64,000 bases of DNA from Lepus europaeus (GCF_033115175.1 NC_084840.1:76771179-76835178), one strand, 5' to 3'. Numbered from the stretch's first letter, positions 49,101-59,641 are shown. Translations and numbers: made by a program. Notes: a model not told the origin generated them from the sequence alone.

Positions 49101-52100
49101 AGTGCCAGCATCCCATATGGGAACCAGTTCAAGTCCTGGCTGCTCCACTTCCAATCCTGCTCACTGCTAATGTCCCTGGGAAAGCAGCAGAAGATGGCCT
49201 AAGTCCTTGGGCCCCTGTACCCATGTGGGAGACCTGGAAGAACTCCAGGTTCCTGGCTTCTGACTGAATCAGCTGTGGCCATTGTGGGTATTTGGGGAGT
49301 GATCAAGCAGATGGAAGACCTCTCTCTCTTTCTCGCATTACCTCTGCCTTTGCCTCTCTGTACCCTTTCAAATAAATAAAAATGAATTTTTTTAAAAAAA
49401 GAAAAATCATCTCAAAATGTGTGATATCTAAATTTAAGATCTGAAGTGATCAAGCTAGTAAAGGAAAAGATAGAAAACCCTGAAAAAAATTGTCCCAAGC
49501 AAAGATTATTTAGTAAGAATCCAAAAGCACAGGGAATAAAAGCAAAAATAGATAAATGAGATTTTATCAAGCTAAGAAGCTTCTGCATAGCCAAGAAACA
49601 AGCGAAGAGCAAATCAATAGAATGGGAGAAAATATTTCCAAATTATCTATCTGATAAAAATTTAATATCCAAACTGTATAAGGAAAACAATAAACTCAAC
49701 AATAATAAGACAAACAGTTATGTTATGAAATATGCAAAGGACATGAATAGATATTTTGCAAAGATGAAACAGAAATGGCCAACAGACAAATGAAAAAATA
49801 TTCACGTTCACTAGTCATCAAGGAAATGAAAATAAAAAACTGCAACTAGGTAGCATCCCACTACAATTAGAATGACTATTATCAAATTAAAAATAATAAT
49901 AATAATAAGTGATAGAAAAATTGTGCTAAAAGGGATGTCCTCATACCTAGAAATGAAATTAATACAACTATTATGGAAAATAGTCTGGATATTCTGCGAA
50001 AAACTAAAATGGATCCACCATGTGAGTCAGATATCACACTTCTGGGAATATATGTCAGGGAAGTGAAATCAACATATGAAAAATGTATCTGCTTCATGTG
50101 TTTATAACAGTCCAATTCAGCCAAAAAAAGGAAGAGCAACATAAATGTCCATCAACTACTCAAGAGTGGATAAACAAAATGTGTTTGATATAAATGATAA
50201 AAATCACTTAGCCACAAAAATGATTTAAATCCTGTTACTTGCAAAAAAAGTTGATGAAATTGAGGCTCATTACATGTAGAAAAATAAACCCAACACAGAA
50301 AGACATCAGCCATAGGTTTTCTCTTTCATGGGGTGGTTAATGTATAGATGGAGATATGAAATGTGTATGCATGTCATATTACATGACATCGCTGAATTTT
50401 ACCATCGATATGACAATATACCCTGATCTCTTCAATATATATCATTGCTATATTTCACACATTTTGTGATATTATCTTCATGTTTTCAAAAAAATAGTCC
50501 ATATGCATATATCTGTATATGTGGGAATATGAAAAAACATTAAAAATTATTAAAACTTAAGAAAATAAATAAATATAAAATATAATTAAAAAAGAAAATG
50601 TGTGGGTTAAGTATGGAAATAAGAACAGCTTGTAGACACCTAGAGACTGAATCATATAATTGTGGTTGGCACTGTGACATAGTAGGTAAAGCCACTGCCT
50701 GCAGTGCTGGCATCGTAAATGGGGGCCAGTTCGAAAATTGGCTGTTCCACTTCTGATCCAGCTCTCTGCTGTGGCCTGGGAAAACAGTAGAAGGTGGCCC
50801 AAGTCCTTGGGCCCTTGTACTCATGTGGGAGACCAGAAAAAGCTCCTGACTCCTGGGTTTGGATGGGCCCAGTTCTGGCTGTTGTGGCCATTTGGGGAGT
50901 GAACCATTGAAGTAGAAAACTTCTTTCTCTCTCTGCCTCTGCCTCTCTGTAACTCTGCCTTCAAATAAATAAATAAATATTTAAATACTATAATTATCAT
51001 TGACACAGATCACATTTCATTAATTAACACATTGACACATCCAATATCCAGTACCTTTGAAGTGTAGAATATGTCTTCTCTCTTCACAGTGCCATCTGCA
51101 ATCTTGCTTCGGATGCCCAGACCCACTTCCTCTTCATTTTGGTATGCATGAGAAGAATCAATATGGCGATAACCAACATCTATAGCTATTTTGGTGGCCT
51201 CCCCAGCCTCACTCTTAGGAACCTAGAAAATTGCCGAAAGTATTATTTGAAGATCCATGTGATTAGAATTAATTCAGGCATCATAAATGACTTTCACAGG
51301 AATCCTTTTTTATTTTCATGTATGAGAATAAGTCTGAATTTTTGGGAAATGAATGAATCTCAGTTTTGCTGGATCTTCACTACTTATTAGCGAGAGGCAG
51401 CTCAGAAACCTCCCAACCTTGTGCCACCTCACTAATCACTGGCAGCAACGTTTCTGGAAACTATGCCAGCTTTATTGATTTGATGGAAGGATCAAAGGAT
51501 GCAACAAAAAAGTTAATATCATGGTCGTTATTTATGTAGTGAATATACAAAGTAGAGTTACCACAGGGGAAAATTAAGTTCAATAAAACATGGAAAAATA
51601 CAGTGCAAGCTTCTATACATCCCTTCCAGTGGGGAAAAAAAAAAAAAAAACAGAACACATTCAATCCTGGGAAAATTGAATTTGACAGCCTTTAAAAATT
51701 ATCTGTAAAGAAAGCTATTTACATTCAGACAAGTTTCTCAGAGGTGAGAGTAGTATAAGGGAAAGTCTGCCCAAATCTGGTAATTAATCTGCAGTGCTTA
51801 AGACTAACCCGTGAGCAGAACACCGCTGCTCCCTTTCTATGTTCTATGGATTTCCTCTCTAGTGACAAAAATTTCCCTGCACCATTCCATATTGGAAGGA
51901 GAAAATACTTCTGGAAATAAGAAAAAAGCAGAGAAACAATGGCAACTGCAAAGACCAGGCAGGTAGTCTTGTTAAGGATTAGCATTTTTCTCTTTACCCA
52001 AGTGAAAAGACTGAAACAGAAAGCAAAACAACTCTCCAGGATCCTCAGCAGGGGACCACAGCATCTGTCAGGAAGAGTGAAGTGTGTGACTAAGTTCAGT

Positions 52101-52319
52101 ATTCTGCATGAAACAGCTGTAGCCTGGGGAACAGGAGAACCAATGAAGCCTGTTGTCATACAGAAATTGTCTGCCTTCCCACCACCCTAAGTCTATTTTC
52201 TTTTGTCCTCTCAAGCATAAAGCAACTGAGATTACCGCATCGGGTGCATAGGTGCCAAGTCCAAGTACAGGAATGGAGTGACCATCGTTTAATGCCACAC
52301 GCTGATGTTTAGGATCCAT
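36137..52319 (-). CDS. AKR1C: AKR1C-family aldo-keto reductase, complete 9-exon gene, 323 aa
   Basis: Cytosolic NAD(P)(H)-dependent oxidoreductase of the AKR1C (hydroxysteroid / dihydrodiol dehydrogenase) family, (alpha/beta)8 barrel. Coding exons: 52319-52236, 51222-51055, 45576-45460, 44628-44551, 43814-43692, 41402-41293, 41027-40862, 38367-38285, 36179-36137, with lengths 84, 168, 117, 78, 123, 110, 166, 83 and 43. Every intron is GT-AG. The frames join without a stop to 323 residues, the family norm. Asp50, Tyr55, Lys84 and His117 (catalysis), Ser166, Asn167, Gln190 and Tyr216 (nicotinamide), Trp86 and Trp227 (substrate pocket), and Lys270, Ser271 and Asn280 (cofactor) are all present. 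Position 276, normally Arg, is Glu. The start is the ATG in GAAGCAATGG (purine at -3, G at +4); the frame is open upstream but only through GTG/TTG codons. Exons 6-9 lie in arm A' of an inverted duplication. The exact orthologue among rabbit AKR1C enzymes cannot be fixed by eye. Confidence 0.93.
38285..38367 (-). CDS. AKR1C: AKR1C exon 8 (residues 283-310)
   Basis: 83 nt encoding [20 protein letters not shown] and then LRYYPAD. It ends two bases into the next codon, as in other AKR1C genes. The acceptor is CTAACAG and the donor GTAAGT. Confidence 0.95.
39148..40250. mobile_element. CSINEs in AKR1C intron 7
   Basis: 39148-39416 is a plus copy with a truncated head, flanked by GTCTCAGAGCA and GTGTCAGAGCA, and is absent from arm A. 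39440-39715 and 39985-40250 are old minus copies shared with arm A. Confidence 0.78.
40862..41027 (-). CDS. AKR1C: AKR1C exon 7 (residues 227-282)
   Basis: 166 nt from [12 protein letters not shown] to KENIQ. It carries the cofactor motif AKSF (Lys270, Ser271) and Glu at 276, where most NADP-dependent relatives have Arg. It differs from the paired plus-strand exon by 7 bases of 166 by my count. Confidence 0.95.
41293..41402 (-). CDS. AKR1C: AKR1C exon 6 (residues 191-227)
   Basis: 110 nt starting VECHPYLNQ. It contains Tyr216, which stacks on the nicotinamide, and two bases of the Trp227 codon. It is intact here, unlike the paired copy at 13202-13304. Confidence 0.95.
41616..43184. other. 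AKR1C intron 5, AT-rich
   Basis: AT-rich intron sequence outside arm A'. No exon-like segment and no repeat I can name. Confidence 0.45.
43185..43567 (-). mobile_element. Young CSINE in AKR1C intron 5
   Basis: Unusually long T-rich tail side (43183-43245), then TTTGACAGGCAGAG to CACGGCGCCGGCC. CATGGGTTCTGTCTT and CATGGGGTTCTGTCTT flank it. Confidence 0.88.
43692..43814 (-). CDS. AKR1C: AKR1C exon 5 (residues 150-190)
   Basis: 41 codons including the hallmark [17 protein letters not shown]. It carries Ser166 and Asn167 and ends on Gln190, all of which contact the nicotinamide amide. The first codons read Ala-Leu-Glu-Lys where many relatives have Ala-Met-Glu-Lys. Confidence 0.95.
44132..44461 (+). 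mobile_element. Young CSINE in AKR1C intron 4
   Basis: GGCCGGCGCCGCAGCTCAC to an A-run of about 18, with perfect target duplication AGAATGCATAACCC (44118-44131 and 44462-44475). It ends about 75 nt from exon 4. Confidence 0.92.
44551..44628 (-). CDS. AKR1C: AKR1C exon 4 (residues 124-149)
   Basis: 26 codons from [10 protein letters not shown] to DICATWE. This is the loop A region and the following helix. Splice sites are TTCTAG and GTGAGT. Confidence 0.94.
45460..45576 (-). CDS. AKR1C: AKR1C exon 3 (residues 85-123)
   Basis: 39 codons starting LWCTF and ending FPVAMK. It contains Trp86 of the substrate pocket and catalytic His117 (in LYLMHFP). It is separated from exon 2 by the large 5.5 kb intron that holds L1 and the GC-rich insertion. 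Confidence 0.95.
45952..46220 (+). mobile_element. CSINE in AKR1C intron 2
   Basis: GGGGGGCCAGTGTTGAGGTG to TTTCAAATACATAAATA, with an expanded CT tract at 46079-46165. A stray SINE 3' tail also lies at 46845-46910. Confidence 0.8.
46918..48750 (+). other. GC- and CpG-rich block inserted in an L1
   Basis: About 1.83 kb of very GC-rich sequence with dense CpG, abruptly bounded by AT-rich L1/SINE DNA on both sides. The flanks AAAAAAAATTATTTTGA (left) and AAAAAAAAATATTTTGA (right) look like a target-site duplication, and the right edge has an A-run, as for a retroposed transcript read on plus. Long frames exist on both strands (for example 46930-47484 plus, 48154-48747 plus, 47874-48698 minus), but they overlap, lack recognisable domains and are what high GC produces by chance. 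I do not recognise the source. It lies antisense within AKR1C intron 2. Confidence 0.6.
49056..49402 (+). mobile_element. CSINE inside L1, AKR1C intron 2
   Basis: GGGGCCAGTAGTGTGGCATAG to TTTCAAATAAATAAAAATG. It splits the L1 3' region. Confidence 0.85.
50664..50985 (+). mobile_element. CSINE near AKR1C exon 2
   Basis: GGTTGGCACTGTGACATAG to CTTCAAATAAATAAATAAA; ends about 70 nt beyond the exon 2 donor, in intron 2. Confidence 0.84.
51055..51222 (-). CDS. AKR1C: AKR1C exon 2 (residues 29-84)
   Basis: 56 codons from VPKSE to FYTSK, the usual length of this exon. It holds catalytic Asp50 and Tyr55 (in [10 protein letters not shown]) and Lys84 as its last codon. The acceptor is TTTTCTAG and the donor GTACTG. 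Confidence 0.95.
52236..52319 (-). CDS. AKR1C: AKR1C exon 1 (residues 1-28)
   Basis: Begins [20 protein letters not shown], the typical AKR1C N-terminus. Thr23 and Tyr24, next to the steroid and cofactor site, are kept. The donor follows GCG as GTAATC, and intron 1 is about 1.0 kb. Confidence 0.95.
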
Positions 52320-52399
52320 TGCTTCCACTCTGCTGGCCAACCACACTCTGTTTATTTCTGGTGCCTTCGAAGGAATAACAGGAAGTCAGCACTCACTTG

Positions 52400-52410
52400 C
52401 CTATATAAAG
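52400..52410 (-). promoter_or_regulatory. Putative TATA box of the AKR1C gene
   Basis: On the minus strand CTTTATATAGG lies about 80 nt upstream of the ATG. This would place the start of transcription near 52375 and leave a 5' UTR of about 55 nt. Spacing and sequence suit a TATA promoter; no transcript evidence is available here. Confidence 0.55.
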
Positions 52411-52799
52411 TTCTATGACTTGTGGGAGGAGTGAATTTAAAGCAGTATAACAAACTTAAGCAGAGAGTTCAGAAACAGTTCACAATTTATTTGAAAGAAA
52501 GTTTTTAATTCAGATAAATAAACCGTTAGACCTATAATTTTTTTTTCCTTTTCAATCTCTCACAGTTGTACAAATACCTACAAGATTGCTCAAGCAACTA
52601 TTGACTCTATTAGATAGAAAATCATGTGATATCTATTCTCTTGCAGCTTTGTTTATTTTTGTTATGAGGAAATCCCTTCTAACCATACATTGTTTGAAAC
52701 AATTAGCTGTCTTACTCTACACACATAAAGATTCATACAGAGAATTAAGAAATGATTTTTGAGAAATTTTTCAACATTCAACCTCAATGAATGAACAGA

Positions 52800-54330
52800 G
52801 TTAAAACTAAAGAGATAGAAACAAGATGATAGCTGAGTAGAAAGCTCCAGTGATTGTCCCCTATAGACACCAATTTCAACAGATATTCACACAATAACCC
52901 ACCTTCCCATGAGCTAAGGAAGCCAGTAGTATAGTGAAGAAACAGCACAGAAACTCCATAATTCAGCAGAGGAAGAGTGCAGATTCACTGCCAACATGTT
53001 GTCACAAGCGGTTGCAGCCTCTACCTTGGCTGCTTCAGGCTGGTGAGCCCATTTTGATGGGAAAATTTAAAAAGTAAGAAGGCACTTCTACCCCAAGCAG
53101 CAAACACAACAATGGACCCTGGATGCAAAGAATTCTGCCATCATAACTTACTATAAATCCAATCGAAAAAGTCATTCCTGCATTCTAACAGGGACAAATA
53201 AGCCTTGTGGGTACAATTGGGCCCAACATGGAAATGGTTACCACAGAGCCATTCCAATATAAACCTCTACACTTCAGTGAGCGGTGGGAGCAGGGCATCT
53301 TGGATAGTCAGCCTTTAGCAATCTGAATAAAAGAAGAAATGCTCCATCATAATTGGGGACCGTATTCTTGCCAATCGCTTTCCCTCAACCCACTGAAATG
53401 AAAAATTGCAGTTTGTGCCGGGTACACATACACCTGCCCAGTCTGAATAGACATTTGGAGCTCCCTGCACACAGGGAGGATCTCACAGTGAGGACAGAAG
53501 GTGCAGTACGCACTGATTCAGTGCTCTGGGTAGTGTTCACATCTGGGTCAGGCAAGGGACTCAACAAACCAGTAAGCTCCAACATCCCCTCCCTCAACTG
53601 ACAATGGTCAGAGGTGCTCCACCACTTCCTTATTCAGGTAGACCTCCGGACTATGGAATGTTCCTCCCATGAACATTATTTAGATTTGCCTGGCCGCACC
53701 CAATCACACTTCCCAAAGTCTCTCAATGGGGCTTTTTGTGCTGAGCCTAAACAGCACACAGACAGTAGCCCACAACACCAGCAGGGCCTGGTCCTAACAC
53801 CTGAGTATCAACCCTTCCCTCAAGAGATGGATAGAGACTGTATAACAGGAATCTCAGTAACGACAATGAATCCCTTCTCAGGCTTTTGGCTAAGATCAAG
53901 TGAAGTATCTGTTCTTATCAGTAAGGACAATGAGCCACAAGAAGATCCCAGATTCCAAGTACAGCTACCATCTATGTAGTCTGTATACGTTACATTAAAT
54001 GTTTAAAGGCAAAAATAAATAAATAACGATTAAAAAATCTGATAATGGCAGAAAAATACACAATTGTAACAAAATAGATTCCCCAAAAATCAATTCACGT
54101 ATCTACAACCATCTTTGAAAATATTTCCTAGGGAAAGGACAGTCTCTTCAATGAATGGTGTTGGAAAAAATGGATTTCCATGTATAAAAGTTTGAAAGAA
54201 AACCCCTACCTTACACCCTGTACAAAACTCAACTCAGGGATCTAAATTTAAGATTTAAAGCCATCAGATTACTTGAGAAAAACTTGTGGGAAACACTGTA
54301 AGACACTGGCCTAGACTGAATCTTCTAGCA
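52800..54330 (+). mobile_element. L1/HAL1-type 5' region and ORF2 fragments
   Basis: Begins with text typical of old L1 or HAL1 5' ends (AAACAAGATGATAGCTGAGT, AGAAAGCTCCAGTGATTGTC). 54050-54330 resembles the end of ORF2 (CTTCAATGAATGGTGTTGG). The U2 retrocopy interrupts it. No intact frame. Confidence 0.5.
53870..53921 (+). pseudogene. RNU2P: U2 snRNA 3'-truncated retropseudogene
   Basis: Matches the first 52 nt of U2 snRNA with a few changes, including GGCTAAGATCAAGTG-AGTATC and TGTTCTTATCAG (branch-point recognition GTAGTA reads GAAGTA). It stops abruptly after ATCAG with no poly(A). It is flanked by CAGTAACGACAATGA (53855-53869) and CAGTAAGGACAATGA (53919-53933), a 15 nt target-site duplication with one difference. 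This is the signature of tailless snRNA retropseudogenes made by the L1 machinery. It cannot function as U2. Confidence 0.85.
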
Positions 54331-54882
54331 TAAGATCCCAAAAGCACAGCTTCACTAAATCATGCTATACAAATGCCAATACACTCTTCTTCCCTCACAT
54401 TTTCATTTTTGCCATGAATTCCTAATAGTACGACGTGAATATCTGTTTTAAAGAAAAAATATTTTATATATGTATGCAAAAATAAATATATTTTTTAAAA
54501 AATGAAAGGAAAATTAGCATTTTAAGTTAACTGTTGGCAAAATATTTTCTGTAGCTTCATTCTTTGCTTTATAACAAGAATATCCTATCATGATGATTTA
54601 CAATTCTAGGAACAATCATAAAAAGCTTCACTGAAAACTGCACTGTAATACTATGATGCTTAGTCATGGGTAAAAAATTAACAGATGTTATATGTCACTC
54701 TACAATATTGAACAAGAGGCTCAGAATTCATGGTATCTTTCACATACTATATAACTTTAGAAAATTATCATTAAGTATATCAAAATACAAAATACAAACA
54801 AATCTTTTGTGTAATTTATTACCTTGTTCAAAATTACTCCTTATAAAAAGTTGACAATATTAAATTATTATGAATTTTTACA

Positions 54883-55220
54883 CCAGCTTCGCGGCTCAAT
54901 AGGCTAATTCTCCACCTGCGGCACCGGCACATCGGGTTCTAGTCCTGGTCGGGGCGCCGGATTCTGTCCCGGTCGCTCTTCTTCCAGTCCAGCTCTCTGC
55001 TGTGGCCCAGGAGTGCAGTGGAGAATGGCCCAAGTCCTTGGGCCCTGCACCTGCATGGGAGACCAGGAGAAGCACCTGGCTCCTGGCTTCGGATCAGCAC
55101 AGTGCGCCGACTGCAGCGCGCCGGCCGCAGCAGCCATTGCGGGGGTGAACCAACGGCAAAAAGGAAGACCTTTCTCTCTGTCGCTCTCTCTCACTGTCCA
55201 CTCTGCCTGTAAAAAAAAAA
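54883..55220 (+). mobile_element. Young CSINE
   Basis: ACCAGCTTCGCGGCTCAAT to poly(A), flanked by TTATTATGAATTTTT on both sides. Confidence 0.9.
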
Positions 55221-55239
55221 TTATTATTATGAATTTTTG

Positions 55240-56054
55240 CAATAATTGGATAAATTTTAATGCATTATTAAATGGTTGAATCTGAGACAAGTAAAATAAA
55301 ATATATTAATTTTGTATTAAACATAATGTTTTACTATCAGGCTGAGGGTTTCTGCATATTAGGTGTAAAGAGAATAGAACGTACAATCAGCAACGTCACA
55401 TTGTCATACACTATGCACTGAAGAGGGTCATATGGCACATTACAAAGAGCATTATTTCTGAAAGTAGGAACAAGGCATGGTTTTTAAATCTTCTATGTCT
55501 TCTTTCCAAATCTTCTAGATTTAATGTTTATCGACTTTCTTCTCTGGAAAATATATTTTCTTTAAAAGAGAGCAGATGTGCCACTGACAATTTGACTACA
55601 GTGGAATTTCCAAGCAGATTCACAGCACTTCAAACTCTGATAAATAGCCCTTGTCCAACATCACAGAATCACTATTTGTCCCTCATTTTGCTGTCATTTT
55701 TATTCATAACTGGACTTCTACTGAAGTACACAAATGGAATGTTGTTTTGAGTTCTAATATCTCCTAATTTGACCATACTCTTATTTCCTGGACATTACCA
55801 TAGTCTCTCCTCACTCTTAAATTCAGACTATTTAACCATTCTTTGGATTTAACCTTGCACTAATCCTGAACTGCTGGTCTACTTGCACATGAGATTTGTC
55901 TAAGTCTCCGCTTGAATGGCTTGAGCATAGATGCTATCATGTGTCACAAATCACACTAAGCAATTTACTTTATGATCTCCATAACCTCTGATAATAAACT
56001 GTGCTTATCTTCCAATTCTCTTTCAACTCAAATTTTCTATCAGTGCAACAAAAA
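55240..56054. other. Unique intergenic sequence
   Basis: Upstream side of the AKR1C gene, about 3 kb from its promoter. No gene recognised. Confidence 0.4.
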
Positions 56055-56069
56055 GGAGATTTTCTTTCT

Positions 56070-56107
<38 letters not shown>

Positions 56108-56430
56108 TTTTTTCAGGGCCAGCACAGCAGGTTAAAGCCCTGGCCTGAAGTGATGGCGTCCCACATGGCCGCCAGTTCTAGTCCCGGCTGCTCCTCTTCC
56201 GATCTAACTCTCTGCTATGGCCTGGGAAAACAGTAGTAGATGGCCCAAGTACTTGGGCCTCTGCACCAGCGTGGGAGACCTGGAAGAAACTCCTGGCTCC
56301 TGGCTTCAGATCGGCTCAGCTCCAGCTGTTGTGGCCATCTGGGGAGTGAGCTAGTGGATGGAAGATCTCTCTCTCCATCTCTACCTCTCTCTGTAACTCT
56401 GTCTTTCAAATAAATAAAATAGATCTATAA
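56055..56430 (+). mobile_element. CSINE with fold-back T-rich start
   Basis: A long T-run and TAAGATTTCTTTTTT (56060-56115) look like the reversed tail of one SINE. A full plus copy follows (56116-56430, GGGCCAGCACAGCAGG to TTTCAAATAAATAAA). Confidence 0.78.
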
Positions 56431-56439
56431 AAACAATTT

Positions 56440-56830
56440 TTTATTTCCCAAAGAAACCTTTTATTTAAGAAATACAAGCTTCATCAATTTCATATATACA
56501 ACTTTAGGAATATAGCAATTCTTCCCACTGTACCTGCCTTCCCACCCACACTCCCACACTTTCTCCTACTCCCTCTCCCATTCCCAGTCCCATTCTACAC
56601 TAAGATCCATTTCCAATTAACTTCATACAGAGATGACAAGCTTTATACTAAGTAAAGAGTTGAACAATTTGTATGGAAAAAATAAAACAGAAAACAAACA
56701 AAAAAACCTGTTCCTCAACAGTGGAGACAAGGGCGGTTCAAAGTCATGGCAACTCAAAGTTTATTTCACTTCTTTTTTTTTCTTTTTTAGAAACTTAATT
56801 AACTTTAAATAAGCTCCCAGGTATGGTACA
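56440..56830 (-). mobile_element. Lagomorph L1 3' UTR fragment
   Basis: Reverse-oriented CT-rich L1 tail (TGCCTTCCCACCCACACTCC, TTTCTCCTACTCCCTCTCCC) ending in a poly-T at 56773-56788. Similar in layout to 16690 and 34590. Confidence 0.55.
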
Positions 56831-57424
56831 CCTTTTGTGAGGACTTGGGCATAATTATAACTTATGGGGCGTAAGAACATCCTCACCTAAGAAACCATCA
56901 ATGCAGTTGGACAGTTAGGCGTAACTATTACTTATGCAACATAAGAATATCCTCCACTTAAAACACTAAAATGAAATAAATCTTTGAGAACAAGTTTTAT
57001 TGTTAACTCCCATAACACAATTCTTTGAGAACAGAGATTTTTCAAACAGGATGACACGTAGTTCTGTGTAAAGTGTTAAAATCCACTTTCTACATCTGGT
57101 ACCTCCATTGTATGTCTCAAAGATTCTTTCCTCCTTCCCCTCCTGTGCTGAATGTTCACAAAGAAATGAAGACTTGGACCAGAATAAACCATTCTATTGT
57201 CATGGCTGTAGTTTCATTGGAAGGTCAAAACAATCACAGAGTAAATATGCATCAGATTACAACAGCAATAAAAATGTCGACACATAAACTCTATATTATG
57301 TAAAGAGTTCATAATAAAATATAAGGAAAAATCTCAGATTCTCAAAAATTAATTCTATTTTTTCTACTTAGAAAGTAGTGGCATTCATGAGCCTATGCTG
57401 TGTGGAGACCAACTTTATGATGTC
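56830..57424. other. Intergenic, with a degenerate short tandem repeat
   Basis: Two related segments of about 75 nt lie at 56860-56915 and 56925-56985 (GGGCATAATTATAACTTATG and AGGCGTAACTATTACTTATG, each followed by AAGAA-ATCCTC). The rest is unremarkable. Confidence 0.5.
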
Positions 57425-57454
57425 AAGGAAGGAAGGAAAGAAGGAGGAGGGAGG

Positions 57455-57497
<43 letters not shown>

Positions 57498-57710
57498 AGA
57501 AGAAGAAGAAGAAGAAGAAGAAGAAGAAGAAGAAGAAGAAGAAGAAGAAGAAGAAAGAGAGAGAGAAATATAAAAGCAAAGCAAGAAATAAAGAAGGGGG
57601 AAAGGAAGCATAAAGAAGGGAAGGGAAGGGAAAAGAGAAAGGAAAAGAAAAGGAGGAGAGAGAAAATGGAGGGAGAGAGGAAGTGAAGGTGGGAGGGAGG
57701 AAGGCAATAT
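57425..57710 (+). repeat. Polypurine tract (GAAG)n (GA)n (GAA)n
   Basis: Nearly 290 nt of pure A/G on the plus strand: irregular GAAG, then about 35 nt of GA, about 65 nt of GAA, then more AAGG units. The apparent Arg/Lys-rich and Ser/Leu-rich open frames are products of the repeat. Confidence 0.95.
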
Positions 57711-58579
57711 CACTATAATGGTCAGACTTTTATCTGTGATCTACAATTAGTCTGCCTCACCTCCAATACATTGAATTAGGGATTAATTTACAGCACATGC
57801 ATTTTGTAGGGCATTAAATAGCGGCACCAATGTTTTATTTAATTTTAATAATTTAAACTAGAACTAACTACATCTTCTCTAAAAGAGACCTTGATACTCA
57901 GTGTTGGCACCTACTTCACTAACCCCCTCCAGGAGGTAGTCATTATGAATCAATCCATATTCTTAAAACATGTATCTTTACTCCTAGCTTTCAGTTCTCT
58001 CATACAGTCAGAAAACCTATTCCAGAAAAAAAGTTAAGATACTGCTATCCAGTAGTATCACATTTCAAACTGACACCTGGCTGGCATTTCAGAACTTGAA
58101 TTTCTCACAATTTACTGAGTCATTGTGATTGTGACTCTACATCAAGTGCTTGTACAAAGAGAAGGCTTTATGTATACCTTCTTTCCTTGAGAGACTGGGA
58201 TTCTGTGAGCTAGCAGAAGTTGTCTACAGATTCTGCCTCTGCTGAAATGCATAGGAATTGAGTCTTTAAACTAGTTTTTCCTGTACATAAGTTTCCATTT
58301 GTTCATCAGAATTGACACTGGAGTTGGGGGGGGGGGTGCAGCACTGTGGCACAGTGGGTAAAGCCTCCACGTGCAGTGCCAGCGTTGGTTCAAGTCCTGG
58401 CTGCTCTACTTCTGATCCAGCTCTCTACTATGGCCTGGGAAAGCAGCAGAGGATGGCTTAAGTCCTTGGGTCACTGCACCTGTCTGGCAGACTTGGAGGA
58501 AGCTCCTGGCTCCCGGCTTCAGATCAGCCCAGCTCTGGCTGATGCGGCCAACTGCAGAGTGAACCAGCAGATGGAAGAC

Positions 58580-58613
<34 letters not shown>

Positions 58614-59587
58614 GCCTCTCTTCTCTCTGTGTAACTGTGACTTTCAAGTAAATAAATAAATCTTTTTTTTTAAAAAAAAAATTCTGATACTAGAGAATTT
58701 AGCATGCTTCATGAGAATTCATTAGGAGAGGACTTGTTGGATTTTACAGATTTCTTCTAGATTTGTTTCCATGTTGATTTTCCTTGATTTATATTTACTG
58801 TGGAAATACATGAATTATATTCATGGCTTTATCCACATGCTTCATCCTGTGAATCTTTCCACCAAATCACTCAACCTGGAGGTATTTCTGAAAACTTTCA
58901 ATGCCAGGTATCAACCAGTGATTGCTAAGAATTGAAGTTCCAGGTCTGATTGAAACTGAGAAGGGAAAGTCACCACATATGCACAACTAATCCAAGACAT
59001 GTAGAAGTGGTGGTTGTCATGAAATCACACATGTGCTGGCACGATATGTCAATCACTTAAATCTACAATCCTAATTTTTATCATTTTCTAGGTTTACAGA
59101 GTAAAGTTATGGAGTCACTATATTAATAATTGAACAGGGTTCTGTCATATCAATTCTGCTTATTTGTGACATAATGAGGGGTTTAGACAGACCACCTGAA
59201 GAATGATTGCAAATGGCATTGTGGCACCTTAAAAGTGTGGTATATACACTGCACCTATGTGCATACTCATTTAATGTAATTTTATGAACATGTCAATGAG
59301 GTGACATGATCATTTTTTATTGCACTTTAAGTACATGTTTAATTTATATATATTAAAGTCTTACAAGTAGAGTAAAAAACAGAGAAACTAATGATATTTT
59401 CATCTTTGTGGAGGTCAAATGTATGGTATCAACATAAAATCAGTTTAACTACCTGAGATATTTTGAGCTTAAGAGCATATGCAAAAACTTCTTTACAGTT
59501 AAGTGTTATGATTGTCCCATTTTATTCTCACTAATATTCTTATTTCACCTAAATTACAAACTACAAACTCAGGTATATCATATATCA
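57711..59587. other. Intergenic sequence apart from one SINE
   Basis: AT-rich DNA without recognisable exons, on either side of the SINE at 58327-58680. Confidence 0.4.
58327..58680 (+). mobile_element. CSINE preceded by a G-run
   Basis: A run of about 12 G precedes TGCAGCACTGTGGCACAG; ends TTTCAAGTAAATAAATAAA. Confidence 0.85.
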
Positions 59588-59592
59588 GGTAT

Positions 59593-59640
<48 letters not shown>
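59588..59640. repeat. (TA)n microsatellite at the edge of B'
   Basis: About 45 nt of uninterrupted TA within a GGTATATCATATATCA-type repeat. Homology with unit B stops here. Confidence 0.9.

Positions 59641-59641
<1 letters not shown>

Larger units (their letters stand above)
46225..50380 (+). mobile_element. Old L1, interrupted, in AKR1C intron 2
   Basis: 46400-46845 has L1 text (AAGGCCAGGATACAATGAGGA, CCAATCCACAATACTTTACC). 48765-49055 translates like ORF2 ([13 protein letters not shown]). 49403-50380 is the ORF2 end to 3' UTR (GAAGCTTCTGCATAGCC, GAATGGGAGAAAATATTTCC). The GC-rich block and two SINE copies interrupt it. Not intact. Confidence 0.7.

Noticed and set aside
52320-52346. Longer N-terminus for the AKR1C protein
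   Set aside because: The frame is open upstream, but the codons are GTG and TTG, not ATG. The ATG at 52319 has strong start context and gives the standard AKR1C N-terminus.
57378-57686. Lys/Arg-rich and Ser/Leu-rich frames
   Set aside because: Pure simple-repeat translation of the polypurine tract.
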